A DNA stretch of 34,353 bases from an uncultured Mollicutes bacterium. Lineage in GTDB: Bacteria; Bacillota_I; Bacilli_A; Acholeplasmatales; Anaeroplasmataceae. The first letter of the stretch is position 1, and each line of letters starts with the position of its first letter. This document shows positions 17,202 through 24,103 of the stretch, one piece after another. The notes beneath the pieces were generated by a model. The model did no database searches, was not told the origin of the DNA, and saw only the letters and a list, made by a program, of their open reading frames with translations. The DNA is taken from contig CAMELE010000022.1 in the NCBI GenBank assembly GCA_945923475.1, positions 1 to 34,353 on the forward strand. The letters run 5' to 3'. Made by a program: the position numbers and the translations under genes.

Positions 17202-18092
17202 TTATTCTTCAGGAACAAGTTCTTCTGCTTTATCTCCAAGATTTAATTGTAAAGCCTTTGCAGCATCAACCCAACCTGCAAATAAGTTATCTTGTGTAAT
17301 TTTGTCAATAACTGTATCAATTGCATTTTTTAGTGCTGTATTTCCAAGCTTAACCCACGCAAAGTTTCCTTCATATTCTTCTGCATTAAATGCTTCTGGA
17401 ACAATTGCAAGGGAATTATCAAGAACTAATTTTTGCTCCGCTACAGATTTCGCACATGCAAGACCATCAAGTGATCCAGCCTTTAGAGCTGTAATTGCAT
17501 CATCGATATTAGTAGTCTTATTTAATGTGGCATTTGGAATATATGTTTGAACTAAAGTAACTTGAAGTGATCCTGTTTGAGCGCCAATTTTAGTTGTTGA
17601 ATTATTTAAAGACTCTAAAGTTTGATACTTTGATAAATCTGATTTTTTAACGATAACAACCTGTCCACCGTCACCTTCTGACCAGTAACACTTTGTTGGA
17701 GTTGCAGATGCGGCTCTATCAGCTGTATATGAGAATCCGGAAATAGCTACGTCAATTGTACCAGCATCTACAGATGGTAAAATTAAATCAAAGTTCATAG
17801 CCTTAATCTCTAGCTCTAATCCAAATGCTTGAGCTAAAGCTTTAGCAAATGTAACATCAGCACCAACAAATTGATCTTGACCACTCTTTGTTGAATCAAT
17901 AAACTCCATTGGTGCGAAGTCAGTTGACATACCAACAGTTAACTTACCCTTTTGACAAAAACTAATATTTGAAACATCAACAGTACAATCAACTAACTTT
18001 TCAGCATTTGAATCTCCACCACATGAAGCAAGTGCTAACGAACTAGCAGCTGCTAAAATACCTAAACCAACATAATTAATAATTTTTTTCAT
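17202..18092 (-). CDS. Amino acid ABC transporter substrate-binding lipoprotein
   Basis: 296 residues, SBP_bac_3 family. A lipoprotein signal peptide ends in the lipobox LASC, with Cys at about residue 24 and a GGDSN linker. The family segments LTVGMSTDFAPMEFID, FVGADVTFAKALA, LPSVDAGTIDVAISGFSYTADR and the second-lobe KIGAQTGSLQV are clear. It captures a polar amino acid outside the membrane and hands it to the downstream permease/ATPase. Ligand identity cannot be deduced. The stop is followed by an acidic-coding-derived small hairpin (17180-17196) and the large intercistronic stem-loop. The leader upstream carries duplicated attenuator-like elements. Confidence 0.94.
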   Translation of the reverse strand: MKKIINYVGLGILAAASSLALASCGGDSNAEKLVDCTVDVSNISFCQKGKLTVGMSTDFAPMEFIDSTKSGQDQFVGADVTFAKALAQAFGLELEIKAMNFDLILPSVDAGTIDVAISGFSYTADRAASATPTKCYWSEGDGGQVVIVKKSDLSKYQTLESLNNSTTKIGAQTGSLQVTLVQTYIPNATLNKTTNIDDAITALKAGSLDGLACAKSVAEQKLVLDNSLAIVPEAFNAEEYEGNFAWVKLGNTALKNAIDTVIDKITQDNLFAGWVDAAKALQLNLGDKAEELVPEE

Positions 18093-18206
18093 TTTATATA
18101 TTCTCCATTCTTCTATTTCATTTATTTTATTTTGTTTCCTGTACTTTTCTTATACTACACAAAACATTTCGTCGGACTTTCATTCCTAACCTCCAAATTA
18201 AGCAAA

Positions 18207-18236
18207 GAAAAAGGACCAAACTTGATCATTGGTCCT
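18207..18236 (-). terminator. Leader terminator B of the ABC transporter operon
   Basis: Perfect 8-bp stem AGGACCAA / TTGGTCCT (18212-18219 with 18229-18236) followed on the minus strand by five T. Its promoter-side arm can instead pair with ATTGGTC encoded at 18261-18267, giving a competing antiterminator. Confidence 0.8.
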
Positions 18237-18342
18237 CATACAAATTCATTTTTAATGTTAGACCAATAATTATGATAATCACCATTTGGCCCTAACATAA
18301 TTATACTCAAGTTCAAATTATTAAACTATCTTTGCAAATTTA
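18237..18342 (-). promoter_or_regulatory. Leader element B (putative aptamer and switching stem)
   Basis: Contains GCAAAGAT (complement of 18328-18335), a small AGTT/AACT hairpin and TGAGTATAA (complement of 18301-18309), the same order as in element A. Next comes an 11-bp stem formed by ATGTTAG...CCAA and TTGG...CTAACAT (18286-18298 with 18255-18266), then terminator B. The arm TTGGTC is shared between this stem and the antiterminator pairing. No T-box sequence or known riboswitch consensus was recognised. Confidence 0.55.
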
Positions 18343-18347
18343 CCAAT

Positions 18348-18371
18348 AAAAAAGTCTACCCTAGAGTAGAC
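18348..18371 (-). terminator. Leader terminator A of the ABC transporter operon
   Basis: Stem GTCTAC / GTAGAC (18366-18371 with 18354-18359) followed on the minus strand by six T. Its first arm overlaps the 3' strand of the element A base stem (TAGACAG / CTGTCTA), so the two folds exclude each other. Confidence 0.75.
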
Positions 18372-18420
18372 AGTTAAGATTTTATACTCACGAATTTCTT
18401 CGATCTTTGCTGTCTATTGG
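18367..18420 (-). promoter_or_regulatory. Leader element A (putative aptamer)
   Basis: Base stem TAGACAG / CTGTCTA (18410-18416 with 18367-18373) encloses GCAAAGAT (18403-18410), hairpin CGAA-GAAA-TTCG (18391-18402), TGAGTATAA (18382-18390) and AATCTT, which pairs back to AAGAT. It begins right at the transcription start. The 8-mer and the 9-mer recur in element B. Confidence 0.55.
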
Positions 18421-18427
18421 TGTTTTC

Positions 18428-18455
18428 ATTATACATTATTAATATACAATGTCAA
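18428..18455 (-). promoter_or_regulatory. Sigma-A promoter of the ABC transporter operon
   Basis: On the minus strand perfect TTGACA (18450-18455) and TATAAT (18428-18433) are separated by 16 bases. Transcription should begin near 18421, leaving a leader of about 330 nt before the binding-protein gene. Confidence 0.85.
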
Positions 18456-18499
18456 ATGTTTTTTGAAAAATAATTATAAAAAAACGTTTTCAATCTTAT

Positions 18500-18532
18500 T
18501 TAATAGTAAAAAAACTATTAATGTGCTAAAAT
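18500..18532 (+). promoter_or_regulatory. Palindrome and possible -10 box upstream of hslO
   Basis: A perfect 8-bp inverted repeat TTAATAGT / ACTATTAA (18500-18507 with 18514-18521) lies just upstream of TAAAAT (18527-18532). It could be an operator overlapping the hslO promoter; no convincing -35 box was found. Confidence 0.35.
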
Positions 18533-18566
18533 AAGTATGCTATTTTTATACGAGGAGATAATATAT

Positions 18567-19448
18567 ATGGAAAAAAAAGATTATACAGTAAAAGCGTATT
18601 GTTTCAACAATAATGCTAGAATATATGCTTGCGATTCTACTACTTTGTGTGAAGAAGCCCGTAAACTACATGGTACATGGCCAACATCTACTGCCGCACT
18701 TGGAAGAAGCCTAAGTGTAGTTGCGATGATGAGCTTAATGTATAAAATGGGTGAACATCTAACTGTTAAAATTGATGGTGGTGGACCAATTGGCCAAATG
18801 ATTATCGAGGCCTCATACGGAACTGTAAAGGGGTCAATTCACAATCCTGAGGTTTTCTTACAATATAATGATGGACATCTTGCAGTTGGCAAGGGTGTTG
18901 GTACTGATGGTGATATTGTAGTAACTAAAGATTTAAATATGCGTGAGCCATTTACATCTATTGCTAATTTGCAAACTGGTGAAATCGGAGACGATTTTAC
19001 ATATTATTTTGCATCATCTGAACAAATTCCTTCTTCTGTCGGGGTTGGAGTCCTAGTTAATCCTGACAACTCAGTTAGTGCAGCAGGTGGATTTATTCTA
19101 CAGCTAATGCCTGGATGTCCTGAAGAGGTAATCACCAAAATCGAAGAAAGACTTAATAATATTAAACCTGTCTCTCAAATGATTAGCGAAGGATATACTC
19201 CAGAAATGATAATAAATGATGTTTCTGGTGGTGATTATCATATCCTTGAAACTAATCCAATCAAATACGAATGTGATTGTTCTAAGGAAAGATTTGCAAG
19301 AGGTATTGCAACTTTAGGTTACGATGAACTAACAAAAATCATTAATGAAGATGAAAAAGCAGAGGTTTTATGCCACTTCTGCATGAAAAAATATAACTTC
19401 AACAAAAGTGAATTGATTTCAATTAGAGATAATTTTTGCAAAAAATAA
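18567..19448 (+). CDS. hslO: Redox-regulated chaperone Hsp33
   Basis: 293 residues from the ATG at 18567, which has AGGAG at 18553-18557; an in-frame ATG 30 bases earlier lacks a ribosome binding site. Hsp33 is a holdase activated by oxidation. Family segments GHLAVGKGVG, YYFASSEQIPS and GGFILQLMPG are present, and the C-terminal zinc switch holds the four cysteines CDC (about 231-233) and CHFC (about 264-267). It is divergent from the ABC transporter operon and ends in a bidirectional terminator. Confidence 0.96.
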   Translation: MEKKDYTVKAYCFNNNARIYACDSTTLCEEARKLHGTWPTSTAALGRSLSVVAMMSLMYKMGEHLTVKIDGGGPIGQMIIEASYGTVKGSIHNPEVFLQYNDGHLAVGKGVGTDGDIVVTKDLNMREPFTSIANLQTGEIGDDFTYYFASSEQIPSSVGVGVLVNPDNSVSAAGGFILQLMPGCPEEVITKIEERLNNIKPVSQMISEGYTPEMIINDVSGGDYHILETNPIKYECDCSKERFARGIATLGYDELTKIINEDEKAEVLCHFCMKKYNFNKSELISIRDNFCKK

Positions 19449-19454
19449 AAATCG

Positions 19455-19491
19455 AGTGAATATCTAAGAATAAAAAGATATTCACTTTTTT
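19455..19491. terminator. Bidirectional terminator between hslO and the AlkD-like gene
   Basis: Perfect 11-bp stem AGTGAATATCT / AGATATTCACT (19455-19465 with 19476-19486), T run on the plus side and a T-rich tract on the minus side. The TGA stop of the convergent gene (19482-19484) lies inside the stem. Confidence 0.88.
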
Positions 19492-20159
19492 AATTGCATA
19501 ATTTCATCTTTAAATTCTTGATCGATTAAATATGAATCTCTAATTTTTCGAATTGTCATACTTATTAATTGTTTATCTTTTTCTTTTAATAAATATTCAA
19601 AAACTTTATTTTTATATTTTGATGCCGCTCTTGATAAAAACCACGCTACTCCCATTTTCGCGTAGTATGTATTGATGTCTAATCTAGAAATAATATCCAA
19701 GTCATTATCTATATATTTATCATTAATATAATAGCTCATTAGCATTATTGCTACAAATCTAATCTCAAATTCTTTTTTACTATTAACATATTTCATTAAA
19801 TATTCATACATGTCTGCAGGATTCTTTTTAGTAAATTTTAAAGATGAAACAAAGCCATCATGAACTGCCCAGTTATCTATTTTAGGAATAAATCTATCCA
19901 TATAATAGAATTTTTCATCTAATGACATCTTTGCATAGCCAATTGCAAATCCTTCAATCAATGTAATTTCATATGATGAATTATCACATTCTTCTAAAAA
20001 TAGTTTATATGCACCGCTTGCAATTTTCTTTGCTATATCTCTTAATAGCGGAGTTCTTACACCATATATAGGTGAATTTGTCTTAATTAATTTACTATTA
20101 AAGCTACTAAGTTTATTACTAGCGTTCGATGCTATATAATTCTTAATTTGATCAATCAT
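19482..20159 (-). CDS. DNA alkylation repair (AlkD-like) HEAT-repeat protein
   Basis: 225 residues from the ATG at 20157-20159, which has GAGGGG upstream; the longer in-frame reading upstream has no ribosome binding site and a poor sequence. The family features YGVRTPLLRDIAKK, DNWAVHDGFVSS, the helix MGVAWFLSRA and IRDSYL are present, typical of the AlkD/PF08713 HEAT-like glycosylases that remove N3- and N7-alkylated purines. The stop is TGA, the only one in the window, and is followed six codons later by TAG. It appears monocistronic. Confidence 0.88.
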   Translation of the reverse strand: MIDQIKNYIASNASNKLSSFNSKLIKTNSPIYGVRTPLLRDIAKKIASGAYKLFLEECDNSSYEITLIEGFAIGYAKMSLDEKFYYMDRFIPKIDNWAVHDGFVSSLKFTKKNPADMYEYLMKYVNSKKEFEIRFVAIMLMSYYINDKYIDNDLDIISRLDINTYYAKMGVAWFLSRAASKYKNKVFEYLLKEKDKQLISMTIRKIRDSYLIDQEFKDEIMQLKK

Positions 20160-20366
20160 ATTTTCATCCCCTCGTATAAATGAAAAAATGAAGTAAGTGT
20201 TTAGATGCCAAACTCCCATTTGCTTTCTAAAAAACTTAGCTTCATTTTACGAATTGAATAGAATTGAATTATTATTTATTTTAATCTCCCTAATTTACTT
20301 ATCTTTCTTAGAAGACAACATCATTATAGATGAAAAATAAATTCATTTCTATTAATTTTAAGTAAG

Positions 20367-20392
20367 CTGCAACAAAATAAACGTATGTTGCA
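20367..20392 (-). terminator. Weak hairpin after the GH3-like gene
   Basis: TGCAAC / GTTGCA inverted repeat with a 13-base loop, 40 bases past the stop codon of the GH3-like gene, without a clear T run. It may end the four-gene operon. Confidence 0.35.
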
Positions 20393-20429
20393 ACTAAACA
20401 AACTATTTTAATAATTAAATATTAATAAA

Positions 20430-21980
20430 TTACTGTTTTATAAATTTTAAAATATCCTTATCCATCGAATTAACACGCAAAAAGCTGGGATTTATGGACT
20501 TATAATTATTAATTGTTCCCTTAGCAAGTATCTCAAGTTCTAATGGATTAGTACCTAAAATTTTCTTTACTCCAACGTAATCTTCATCGATTTTTAAAAA
20601 AGCTTGCTCAAGTTTATCAAGTAAAATGGCTTTATCCATTTCCTGTTCTAATTCAAGAAAGAGTCTAACAATAGGCTTATTATCTGTATTAGTATCTTTT
20701 ATTGCCATCCAGTCATTTACTCTTATTTGACTTAGCTTGAAAACGTTTGTTATTTCTTCTTCTGTAAACCTAGTAAAACCAGCAATATCAATAATCCACG
20801 GAATTCTATCTAAATATTTAAATCTTGGAATTCTTATACTATCATCATCTGAACCAAGTGCAAGGCATTCATAAATATCACCACAACGATAACGGACAAA
20901 CGCCCCACCATCAAAGCTACTAATTACAAGTTCATATTTTTGATTTACTTCAACCTCATTCATTAGATATGTTTTAGGAACATAGTTTTTTTCAAGCTTA
21001 TTCTTAATTGTATCCTCAAGCTTAATAAACTCATAATAGCAGGCGTTAGGGAAAAAATACAAGCCATCCTTGGACCATGTTTCCATACCAATTAATGAAG
21101 GCTCAGTCCCAGCAAAAATCTCAATAGGTCTTACACCCCACATTTTTTCTAAATCATCCTTGTAGTAGCAATTATCTGTACCAGCCACAACTAAAGCCTT
21201 CAAGTGAAACAAATCCTTAGGTAAAATACCGCGATGATTAAATTTACATTTAAGCTTTGCAACAGCAAGCCTTTTTAGCATATGAGGCTTAAATTTAAAA
21301 ATAGACTCATGCTTCTGCTTATCTTTTGATTTTTGATTTAGCAAGGATAAAGATTTAGAAACTGCATTTACAACACTACCAAGTCCAAAAAAAATCTCTA
21401 CATCACTGTGAATAGCTTGCTTAAAGCCTTCCTTATTTCTTTGTGAAAAGCTCATTTCTGATGCTTTATCAGACGAAGGTAAAAACTTTATATTAGTTAT
21501 GTTGGATAATAGTTTTGGCAAAAGACCTGTTAAATAGGGAAGAGGAGCTAAACCGTAAAGCATTTTATCATTCATTTTAAAGCTATATTTTCCTTTTTTA
21601 GAGCTCGTTGCTAACATCAAGCTAGCAAGAATATTATTTTGAAATGTCTCAAGCATTTCTTGAGAATAAGGAGCTAATTTGATTGGCTTTGTACCGCCCT
21701 CCCAGGTAGTTTGAATCCAAATTTTTGGCTTACTAGGTAAATCATCATCATTTTTGTTCAGCAAAATTTCTGCATAATCTGAATAAGTGGTTAAATTAAT
21801 TTTGCTTCTAAAATTACTAGCATTTACATTACTATCATTTATAATTTCTTTAGCTAAATTTGATTTTAACCAGACATCAATTTGCTTATTCAAGCAATTC
21901 TTTTGAATTTCCATATAATTATCTATCGATAGATCTAAAAATCCACAATACTTATTCCATTGTTTTTTCTTATTAGTCAT
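20430..21980 (-). CDS. GH3-like adenylate-forming enzyme
   Basis: 516 residues. It resembles the GH3 branch of the adenylating-enzyme superfamily: an ATP-binding motif of the TSGTTG type, here TTWEGGTKPIKLAPYS (about residues 90-105), a conserved IEIFAGTEPSLIGMETW segment, FDGGAFVRYRCGDIYEC with the ribose-binding Asp, and a C-terminal domain beginning DIAGFTRFTEEEI. GH3 enzymes activate a carboxylic acid as acyl-AMP and join it to an amino acid or amine; the substrates here are unknown. It is the last gene of a four-gene operon, its ATG overlapping the previous stop by eight bases (ATGACTAA), so translation is coupled. Confidence 0.85.
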   Translation of the reverse strand: MTNKKKQWNKYCGFLDLSIDNYMEIQKNCLNKQIDVWLKSNLAKEIINDSNVNASNFRSKINLTTYSDYAEILLNKNDDDLPSKPKIWIQTTWEGGTKPIKLAPYSQEMLETFQNNILASLMLATSSKKGKYSFKMNDKMLYGLAPLPYLTGLLPKLLSNITNIKFLPSSDKASEMSFSQRNKEGFKQAIHSDVEIFFGLGSVVNAVSKSLSLLNQKSKDKQKHESIFKFKPHMLKRLAVAKLKCKFNHRGILPKDLFHLKALVVAGTDNCYYKDDLEKMWGVRPIEIFAGTEPSLIGMETWSKDGLYFFPNACYYEFIKLEDTIKNKLEKNYVPKTYLMNEVEVNQKYELVISSFDGGAFVRYRCGDIYECLALGSDDDSIRIPRFKYLDRIPWIIDIAGFTRFTEEEITNVFKLSQIRVNDWMAIKDTNTDNKPIVRLFLELEQEMDKAILLDKLEQAFLKIDEDYVGVKKILGTNPLELEILAKGTINNYKSINPSFLRVNSMDKDILKFIKQ

Positions 21981-22515
21981 TATGCTTCCTCCTTTTTAAA
22001 AAAGGGATTAAAAATGGGGTTGTCTTCTTATATTCCGCATAGTTAACAAACGTTAGTGGAAAAATGTAATAATCTTGATATATAATGTAAAATAAATCTC
22101 CTAAAATCATTAATCCATAAAACCATATTCCTATAGGATTATAGGTTAAAACTGACAAGCAAATATAAAGGCCCAAAAACCATAACATCCCCGGGTGTCT
22201 ACAGACTGAATACATTCCTTTTGTGTATGCCAATCTACCCTCACTTTGATAAACGTATGTAGAATCAAACGGAATAGCAAAAAACAAGGTATAAATTAAC
22301 AAAGCCAGAAATAATAAACCACATATTGATGATATAAGAATAATCATTAAATTACTATATTTAAAATATTTTACTGTTGCATATACGGTTGATCCAACTA
22401 ATAAAATAGTACCTAAAAGGAAAAAGGTTTTTAATATTTTCCTTTGCTTATGAATACTATTATAGTCGTACATAAAATATAATATATACGCAATTATTCC
22501 TATAACATACTCCAT
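21973..22515 (-). CDS. Isoprenylcysteine/phospholipid methyltransferase-like membrane protein
   Basis: 180 residues with about five membrane helices. The C-terminal half has the ICMT/PEMT-type pattern GMYSVCRHPGMLWFLGLY, followed after a hairpin of helices by YAEYKKTTPFLIPF, the region that binds SAM in ICMT-like enzymes. These methylate lipophilic substrates within the membrane. The usual 'Y...RHP' core is intact, so activity is plausible. It sits between the McrC-like gene (17-base gap) and the GH3-like gene (8-base overlap), suggesting that the two enzymes act on the same membrane-associated product. Confidence 0.8.
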   Translation of the reverse strand: MEYVIGIIAYILYFMYDYNSIHKQRKILKTFFLLGTILLVGSTVYATVKYFKYSNLMIILISSICGLLFLALLIYTLFFAIPFDSTYVYQSEGRLAYTKGMYSVCRHPGMLWFLGLYICLSVLTYNPIGIWFYGLMILGDLFYIIYQDYYIFPLTFVNYAEYKKTTPFLIPFLKRRKHND

Positions 22516-22532
22516 TATTTTTTACCTTCTTC

Positions 22533-24101
22533 TTATTTGTTTTGATGACATTTATGACAAATTGGACATATAACTCTCATATTTTCGTCTAATTTTGTAA
22601 TGTTACGATAATGCATTATACTCTCACTATCGCTAGAAAATTGAGCATCAAAATCTTCATTAATAAGTCTCTTCACTTCCACAAACTGCTTATAATCCTT
22701 AATTTCTGAATAATAATACTGCTTATTTTTTATTTGACATAAATCTAATCCAATGACGGTTTTACAGCTATTACAAACAAATTTATCATTCTCTTTCTCG
22801 AGTTCATCTCCACAGAAAGGACAAACATTGTGATTATCATCAGAATATATCATCATTTTAAGTAATAATTGTTGTAATCTCCTAAATGAATCAATATTTG
22901 TAATACTAATCATTATTGCATCTTGGATATAATATGGACTACATAATACATATTCGTCTGCATTATAATATTCCTTTATAGCTTCAAAAACCATATTGTT
23001 ATTGTTTCCTGGCTTAATAAAAATAAGAGTTTTATAATGCTTAGTTGCCCAAGCTTCTAATTCTAAAAATCTAATATTATTAATTGATTTACTTTTAACA
23101 GTTAAATTCCAACATTTAAAGCTAAAGTTGATATCTAAATTCTCAAAATTAATTTTTTGATCCTGATTCATTTTAAAATTAAAGTGACCTATAGAAAATA
23201 TTGTCATTACCTCTAAAAAATAAAAATAGCTATCAAAAAATGACTTAATGCTTTCCTCTTTGATTTCATCTTGCTTATCGTCATAATAATCTGATATTCT
23301 TTTATCATTAAAGTAGCATAAAAGCTTATATACCTTATGATAATCCTTATGCATTTTTAAAATATTTGTTTTTCTTACGACAATTTTTTTATTTAAAATA
23401 ACATTTTTATTAATCTTATAGACTGGACGATTAAGTCTAGATTTTAAAATATTATAGATATATTGCATTCGATTTATTGCTCTATCAATAATCCCATAAT
23501 ACTTCTCAAGATTACGAATATATCCTGTATGTAGTTTTCCTAATGCTAGGTAATAATTAATATGATTAAGCCTGTCTAATAAATCAAAATTAAGATTTCG
23601 ATTATTATACATAAATTCCTTGTATATTTTTATATTATCCTTTAAAAAAGCTAGCATAATATTAACTGTATAGGCAAAAATTTGATTTTCATATATTTGA
23701 TAATCATCTTGATTATTTCTTGTTAGCAATTTCCTTGGCTTAATGTTATTATCACTTGTAATGGTTTCCCATAGCTCACTATGAATAGTGGCGTGTGTAA
23801 TTGTTTCATTATTAACAGCTCTAACAGATTCAACTGGCAAAATCTCATCGTTATCTTTTAAATGAATTATTGGCTTAGCAAAGATTCTTTTAATCGCACC
23901 TATTGCATTTAGCATATTCTCGATTGTTTTATCAACCAAATCAAATTCAAAATTTTCAATAATTGTAAACAAATTTACATTATTAACTGTATAATAATCA
24001 AATTCAAAATAATTAATATTATTATATTCACGACAAAATTTTTTAATACCATCGTAGGCAGCTACTAAATCCTTAATTCTTTTATCTTTAAAAGATATCA
24101 T
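22533..24101 (-). CDS. DUF2357/McrC-like protein with C-terminal zinc ribbons
   Basis: 522 residues, partner of the AAA+ gene two bases upstream. The central QIYENQIFAYTVNIMLAFL segment resembles the 'YE N' signature of DUF2357 proteins, which pair with McrB-type ATPases. The N-terminal ~140 residues are beta-rich and the middle is helical. The C-terminus has a CPFC...CNSC zinc ribbon (about 425-445) and a second Cys cluster, CPICHKC, at the very end. I could not find a convincing PD-(D/E)xK nuclease triad, so it may be a nucleic-acid-binding or adaptor subunit rather than a nuclease. Family assignment rests on the signature and on gene order. Confidence 0.65.
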   Translation of the reverse strand: MISFKDKRIKDLVAAYDGIKKFCREYNNINYFEFDYYTVNNVNLFTIIENFEFDLVDKTIENMLNAIGAIKRIFAKPIIHLKDNDEILPVESVRAVNNETITHATIHSELWETITSDNNIKPRKLLTRNNQDDYQIYENQIFAYTVNIMLAFLKDNIKIYKEFMYNNRNLNFDLLDRLNHINYYLALGKLHTGYIRNLEKYYGIIDRAINRMQYIYNILKSRLNRPVYKINKNVILNKKIVVRKTNILKMHKDYHKVYKLLCYFNDKRISDYYDDKQDEIKEESIKSFFDSYFYFLEVMTIFSIGHFNFKMNQDQKINFENLDINFSFKCWNLTVKSKSINNIRFLELEAWATKHYKTLIFIKPGNNNNMVFEAIKEYYNADEYVLCSPYYIQDAIMISITNIDSFRRLQQLLLKMMIYSDDNHNVCPFCGDELEKENDKFVCNSCKTVIGLDLCQIKNKQYYYSEIKDYKQFVEVKRLINEDFDAQFSSDSESIMHYRNITKLDENMRVICPICHKCHQNK

Positions 24102-24103
24102 AA

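Noticed and set aside
18207-18420. T-box leader for the ABC transporter operon
   Set aside because: The leader lacks the conserved TGGNACCGCG-type T-box sequence and the long Stem I, and has two terminators with repeated motifs instead.
19482-20219. Longer AlkD-like protein starting at 20219
   Set aside because: The extra 20 residues lack a ribosome binding site, while the ATG at 20157-20159 has GAGGGG just upstream and starts the family sequence.
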